From Desulfobacteraceae bacterium UBA5852 (GTDB taxonomy: Bacteria > Desulfobacterota > Desulfobacteria > Desulfobacterales > UBA5852), in contig DJGG01000034.1 in assembly GCA_002432195.1 (NCBI GenBank), positions 1-7,435 of the forward strand: a DNA stretch of 7,435 nucleotides, in the 5' to 3' direction. The position numbers and the translations under genes are program-made. Of this stretch, positions 4,296 to 7,435 are shown one piece after another. How positions within the stretch are numbered: the first letter of the stretch is position 1; every line of letters starts with the position of its first letter. Below the pieces are notes generated by a model. It made no database searches, had not been told where the DNA came from, and worked only from the letters and a program-made list of their open reading frames with translations.

Positions 4296-5996
4296 ATGAC
4301 CGCCCCTGCGCCTTCCGCGCTTGCCGTCAAGCGCGGCCGGGATCCAACCCTCACCATCAGCGTGGTGGTGATCTGGGGCTTCATGGCCCTCTTCATCCTT
4401 TTCCCCCTGGCCAAGATCCTGGTGCTGACCTTCGAGCGGGGCGGTCACTTTTCGCTGGCCAACATCATCGAGATCCTCGGCCACCGCAGCCACTACCAGG
4501 CCTTCTGGAACAGCCTCCTGCTGGGGGGGCTGGTGGGCCTGCTGGGCACGCTGCTCGGCTTCTTCTTCGCCTTCACGGCGGTGCGGGCCAATCTCTCCCG
4601 GCGCTGGACCCTCTTCCTGGACATGGCCATCATCCTGCCCTTGATCTCCCCGCCTTTCACCACGGCCATCGCCATGATTTTCTCCTTCGGCCCCCGGGGG
4701 CTGATCACCTACGACCTGCTGGGCATCGGCCGCTTCAACGTCTACGGCCTGCACAGCACGCTCTTCGCCGAGACGATCACCTACTTCCCCATCGCCTACC
4801 TGACCCTCAAGGCCATCCTGGCCGGCATCGACCCCAACGTGGAGGACATGGCCTTCAGCCTGGGGAGCGGCCGCTGGCGGGTCTTCCGCACGGTGACGCT
4901 CCCCCTGACCATCCCGGGGCTGGCCAACGCCTTCCTGCTGCTCTTCGCGGCCTCCCTGGCCGACTTCGCGACCCCCCTGATCCTGGCGGGCAACAGCTTC
5001 CCCGTGCTGCCCACGGAAGCCTACCTGCAGATCACGGGCCTCTTCGACCTCAAGGGCGGTGCGGTGCTCTCCTTCGCCCTGCTGGTGCCGGCCTTCATCG
5101 TCTTCATGCTCCAACGCTTCTGGGTGGGCCGCCGGTACTACGTCACCATCACCGGCAAAACCGGCTCCCAGACGGCGATCAAGAGCGTTTCCCCCTGGGC
5201 TGCCCGGCTGCTGCTGGCCGGCTGCATCCTGCTGTCCCTGGTCATCGTCTATTTCTACCTGCTGCTCTTCTACGCCTCGGTCATCGCGGCCTTCGGGGCC
5301 AACCACGCGCTGACCCTCAAGCACTACCGCGTGGTCTTCACCGAGGGGTTGAAGGCCATCCAGGACACCCTGGTGATCGCCGGGTGCGGCATGCTCCTGG
5401 GGGGGCTCTACGGGGTGGTCGTGGGGTACCTGGTGGGCAAGAAGGCCTTCGTCTCCCGGACGGCCATGGAAATCGTCTCCATGGTCAACTACTCCCTGCC
5501 GGGGACCATCGTGGGCATCGCCTACCTCATCGCCTTCAACGACCGGCCCATCATGATCACGGGCACGGCCCTGATCATCGTGGCCGCCTATGTCTTCCGC
5601 TACGGCGCGGCCGGCATCCGCACCACGGTGGCCATTCTGCAGCAGATCGACCCCAGCATCGAGGAGGCCTCCCACAGCCTGGGGGCGGGCACCCTGACCA
5701 CTTTCCGGCGCGTCACGATCCCGCTGATTCTGCCGGGGCTTTTCACGGGCCTGGGAGTGGTCTTCATCCGCTCCATGACGGCAATCAGCGCCACCATTTT
5801 CCTGGTCTCCATCAACTGGACCCTCATCACCGTGCGCATCCTGGAGAAGATGACGGAGCTGGAGCTCGGGGTGGCCGCGGCCTTCTCCATCCTGGTGGTG
5901 GCCATCGTCATGGCGGTGACCGCCGCCATCGGCGGTTGCCTGCGGCTGTTCCGCCAGCCGGGGGCGCCGTCCATGTCGAGCATCCTGGGAGGCTGA
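4296..5996 (+). CDS. Fused two-domain ABC permease (FbpB/ThiP type)
   Basis: A 566-residue inner-membrane permease made of two homologous halves, roughly 1-295 and 300-566, each with about six membrane segments. One chain therefore supplies both halves of the translocation channel. Each half has an EAA-type ATPase-contact loop: EDMAFSLGSGRWRVFRTVTL (about 183-202) with LTIPGL after it, and EEASHSLGAGTLTTFRRVTI (about 456-475) with LILPGL. This layout is typical of Fe(III), thiamine and related carriers. I chose the ATG at 4296, 19 bp after the binding-protein stop. The same frame stays open upstream to an ATG at 4149, but that would give a basic, non-membrane extension overlapping the binding-protein gene. 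The Shine-Dalgarno is weak (AGG, 4284-4286), so translation may depend on coupling. Confidence 0.93.
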   Translation: MTAPAPSALAVKRGRDPTLTISVVVIWGFMALFILFPLAKILVLTFERGGHFSLANIIEILGHRSHYQAFWNSLLLGGLVGLLGTLLGFFFAFTAVRANLSRRWTLFLDMAIILPLISPPFTTAIAMIFSFGPRGLITYDLLGIGRFNVYGLHSTLFAETITYFPIAYLTLKAILAGIDPNVEDMAFSLGSGRWRVFRTVTLPLTIPGLANAFLLLFAASLADFATPLILAGNSFPVLPTEAYLQITGLFDLKGGAVLSFALLVPAFIVFMLQRFWVGRRYYVTITGKTGSQTAIKSVSPWAARLLLAGCILLSLVIVYFYLLLFYASVIAAFGANHALTLKHYRVVFTEGLKAIQDTLVIAGCGMLLGGLYGVVVGYLVGKKAFVSRTAMEIVSMVNYSLPGTIVGIAYLIAFNDRPIMITGTALIIVAAYVFRYGAAGIRTTVAILQQIDPSIEEASHSLGAGTLTTFRRVTIPLILPGLFTGLGVVFIRSMTAISATIFLVSINWTLITVRILEKMTELELGVAAAFSILVVAIVMAVTAAIGGCLRLFRQPGAPSMSSILGG

Positions 5997-5998
5997 AC

Positions 5999-7099
5999 AT
6001 GGAAGCCATGGCCATCGGCCTGGATCACATCACCAAGACCTTCCTCCACCGGGTCAAGGGCCGGGTCACCGCCGTGGACGACGTGCACCTGGACGTGGAG
6101 CCCGGGGAGCTGCTGACCCTCCTGGGGCCCTCCGGCTGCGGCAAGACCACCACGCTGCGCATGGTGGCGGGCTTCGAGAAGCCCACCCGCGGGCGCATCC
6201 TCTTCGGCCGGCAGGACGTCACCGGCCTGATGGTCAACCAGCGCAACATGGGCTTCGTCTTCCAGAACTACGCCCTGTTCCCGCACCTCTCGATCTTCGA
6301 GAACGTGGCCTACGGCCTGCGGGTGAAGCAGATGCCGGCGGCTGCCATCCGCTCATCCGTCACGGAGGTCCTGGAGATGGTGGGGCTCACGGGCTACGAG
6401 GAGCAGTTCCCCAACCAATTGTCCGGGGGCGAGCAGCAGCGTGTGGCCCTGGCCCGGGCCATCGTCATCCGGCCGCAGGTGCTGCTCTTCGACGAACCCC
6501 TGTCCAACCTGGACGCCAAGCTGCGCGTGCACACCCGCGTGGAGATCCGCAACCTGCAGAAGACCCTCCGGATCACGTCCATCTACGTCACGCACGACCA
6601 GGAAGAGGCCATGGCCATCTCGGACCGCATCGCCGTCATGAACCGCGGGCGCATCGTCCAGGTGGGCACGGCCGAGGAACTTTACTACCGGCCGGGCACC
6701 GACTTCGTGGCCCGCTTCATCGGCCGGATCAATTCCCTGCCGGCCACGGCCCGGCGCGGGGAAGTCAGCCCGCCCCGCCTGGACATCTGCGGGCACCCCT
6801 ACCCCCAGCCCGGCGGCGGGCGGCAGGCGGCGGCGGGGGAGGCCGTGCGGGTTTTCATCCGGCCGGAGATGGTGGCCCTGGTGGGCGACCCGGCCCAGGG
6901 GGATTTCCCGGCCCGGGTGACCGCGCGCACCTTCCTGGGGGAAAAGGTGGAATACGTCCTGGAGGCCGGGGGCGCGCCCCTGGGAGCCACGGCCTACGCC
7001 TCGGCCGCCACCACCCTTCACCCCCCAGGGGCCACCGTCGGGGTGCGCCTGCCGGCCGAGCATCTCATGCTGCTGCCCGAGGAGAAAGACCTGCCATGA
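5999..7099 (+). CDS. ABC transporter ATPase (FbpC/PotA type)
   Basis: A 366-residue ATP-hydrolysing subunit that drives the permease. All catalytic motifs are intact: Walker A GPSGCGKT (43-50), Q-loop Gln89 in FVFQNYALFPHL, signature LSGGEQQR (141-148), Walker B VLLFDEP (161-167) with Glu166, D-loop SNLD (169-172) and switch His199 in YVTHDQEEA. Residues about 240-366 form a C-terminal regulatory region of the TOBE/MOP-like type found in importers such as PotA, FbpC and MalK; it may sense a ligand or the transport state. The reading frame is open for 205 codons upstream inside the permease gene, but the translation there is Gly/His/Pro/Arg-rich nonsense. The start at 5999 has GGGAGG (5987-5992) six bases upstream and lies 2 bp after the permease stop. 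The end overlaps the next gene by 4 bp. Confidence 0.96.
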   Translation: MEAMAIGLDHITKTFLHRVKGRVTAVDDVHLDVEPGELLTLLGPSGCGKTTTLRMVAGFEKPTRGRILFGRQDVTGLMVNQRNMGFVFQNYALFPHLSIFENVAYGLRVKQMPAAAIRSSVTEVLEMVGLTGYEEQFPNQLSGGEQQRVALARAIVIRPQVLLFDEPLSNLDAKLRVHTRVEIRNLQKTLRITSIYVTHDQEEAMAISDRIAVMNRGRIVQVGTAEELYYRPGTDFVARFIGRINSLPATARRGEVSPPRLDICGHPYPQPGGGRQAAAGEAVRVFIRPEMVALVGDPAQGDFPARVTARTFLGEKVEYVLEAGGAPLGATAYASAATTLHPPGATVGVRLPAEHLMLLPEEKDLP

Positions 7100-7435
7100 A
7101 AACCGATTCCCTGCGCCTGCCGCTGCTGGCCCTCGTGCTTCTGGCCCTTGCGCCCCTGGGGGCCGCGTCCGGAGAAACCCGGGTTCTCCCCGGCGCCGAT
7201 GCCTCCTTCCGCAGCGGGGCCCTCGGCATCTGCTGGGGCCTCCTCAAGGAACCGCCGGGGGAGGTTATCCAGGTGGTGACCCGCATCCGGGTCATGGCCC
7301 CGGAGGCCAACCCGTATACGAGCTTTGCCGTCCAGGCCTTTCACCCCTTCACGGGGGCCGTGGAGTGGGTGGCCCGGCGGCGGCCGCTGGCCGCCGACAA
7401 CGATGTGATCTCCCCCCGGGAGGACTTCAAGCGCC
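7096..7435 (+). CDS. Secreted protein of unknown function, 3' end outside window
   Basis: The first 113 residues of a gene that runs off the right edge. It starts at ATG 7096 in an ATGA overlap with the ATPase stop, so it should be translationally coupled to the transporter. The N-terminus is a Sec signal peptide: basic and polar KTDSLR, hydrophobic LPLLALVLLALAPLG, and a likely cut near residue 25 (AAS before GET). The mature part begins with a beta-rich region. It includes a GxCWG motif with one cysteine (CWGLLKEPP) and VVTRIRVM followed by FAVQAFHPF, which alternate like beta strands. I recognise no family. Co-expression with an uptake ABC system suggests a periplasmic accessory role, for example ligand delivery or processing, but that is inference. 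Confidence 0.8.
   Translation, partial: MKTDSLRLPLLALVLLALAPLGAASGETRVLPGADASFRSGALGICWGLLKEPPGEVIQVVTRIRVMAPEANPYTSFAVQAFHPFTGAVEWVARRRPLAADNDVISPREDFKR

Noticed and set aside
4182..5675. A 497-codon open frame on the minus strand opposite the permease
   Set aside because: Its translation is dominated by Gly, Glu, Gln, Asp and His, as expected from the complement of a GC-rich membrane-protein gene. The plus-strand frame has clear permease motifs.
5384..5998. 205-codon upstream extension of the ATPase frame
   Set aside because: It overlaps the permease out of frame and translates to Gly/His/Pro/Arg-rich nonsense. The ATG at 5999 has a strong Shine-Dalgarno, and the ABC fold begins right after it.

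Overview
The window is GC-rich bacterial DNA with mostly G or C at third codon positions. It carries Gram-negative features: an outer-membrane-type lipoprotein signal, a periplasmic binding-protein signal peptide and a FbpABC-type uptake system. Composition, gene content and structured GC-rich spacers would suit Desulfobacterota (former Deltaproteobacteria). That placement is an inference from style, since no phylogenetic marker is present.

Layout. Bases 1-564 hold no gene I can support, only a hairpin, a palindrome and short repeats. A small coiled-coil lipoprotein (565-1014) comes next. It is followed by a spacer with a terminator-like hairpin and a roughly 137-bp element with imperfect inverted ends (1056-1192). 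After an AT-rich leader comes a SpoIIAA/STAS-like protein (1280-1690), which meets an SRAP-family (YedK/HMCES) abasic-site protein on the minus strand (1693-2358) tail to tail with a 2-bp gap. Transcribed divergently from SRAP is a DUF1232/YkvA-like membrane protein (2521-2937).

The main unit is at the right. A 322-bp spacer (2938-3259) contains a series of strong hairpins ending in a textbook intrinsic terminator (3202-3228), only about 30 bases before the start of an ABC uptake operon. The operon encodes a COG1840-type periplasmic binding protein (3260-4276), a fused two-domain permease (4296-5996), an ATPase (5999-7099) and a secreted protein of unknown function cut by the window edge (7096-7435). 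Spacings are 19 bp, 2 bp and a 4-bp ATGA overlap, so the four genes should be co-transcribed and translationally coupled. There is no room for a promoter between terminator and first gene. The operon therefore probably depends on conditional read-through, meaning a riboswitch or attenuator whose ligand may be the transported substrate. I could not match the leader to a riboswitch class I know, and the binding protein lacks the paired tyrosines of classical Fe(III) binders. The substrate is open. This leader-operon pair is the best candidate for something undescribed.
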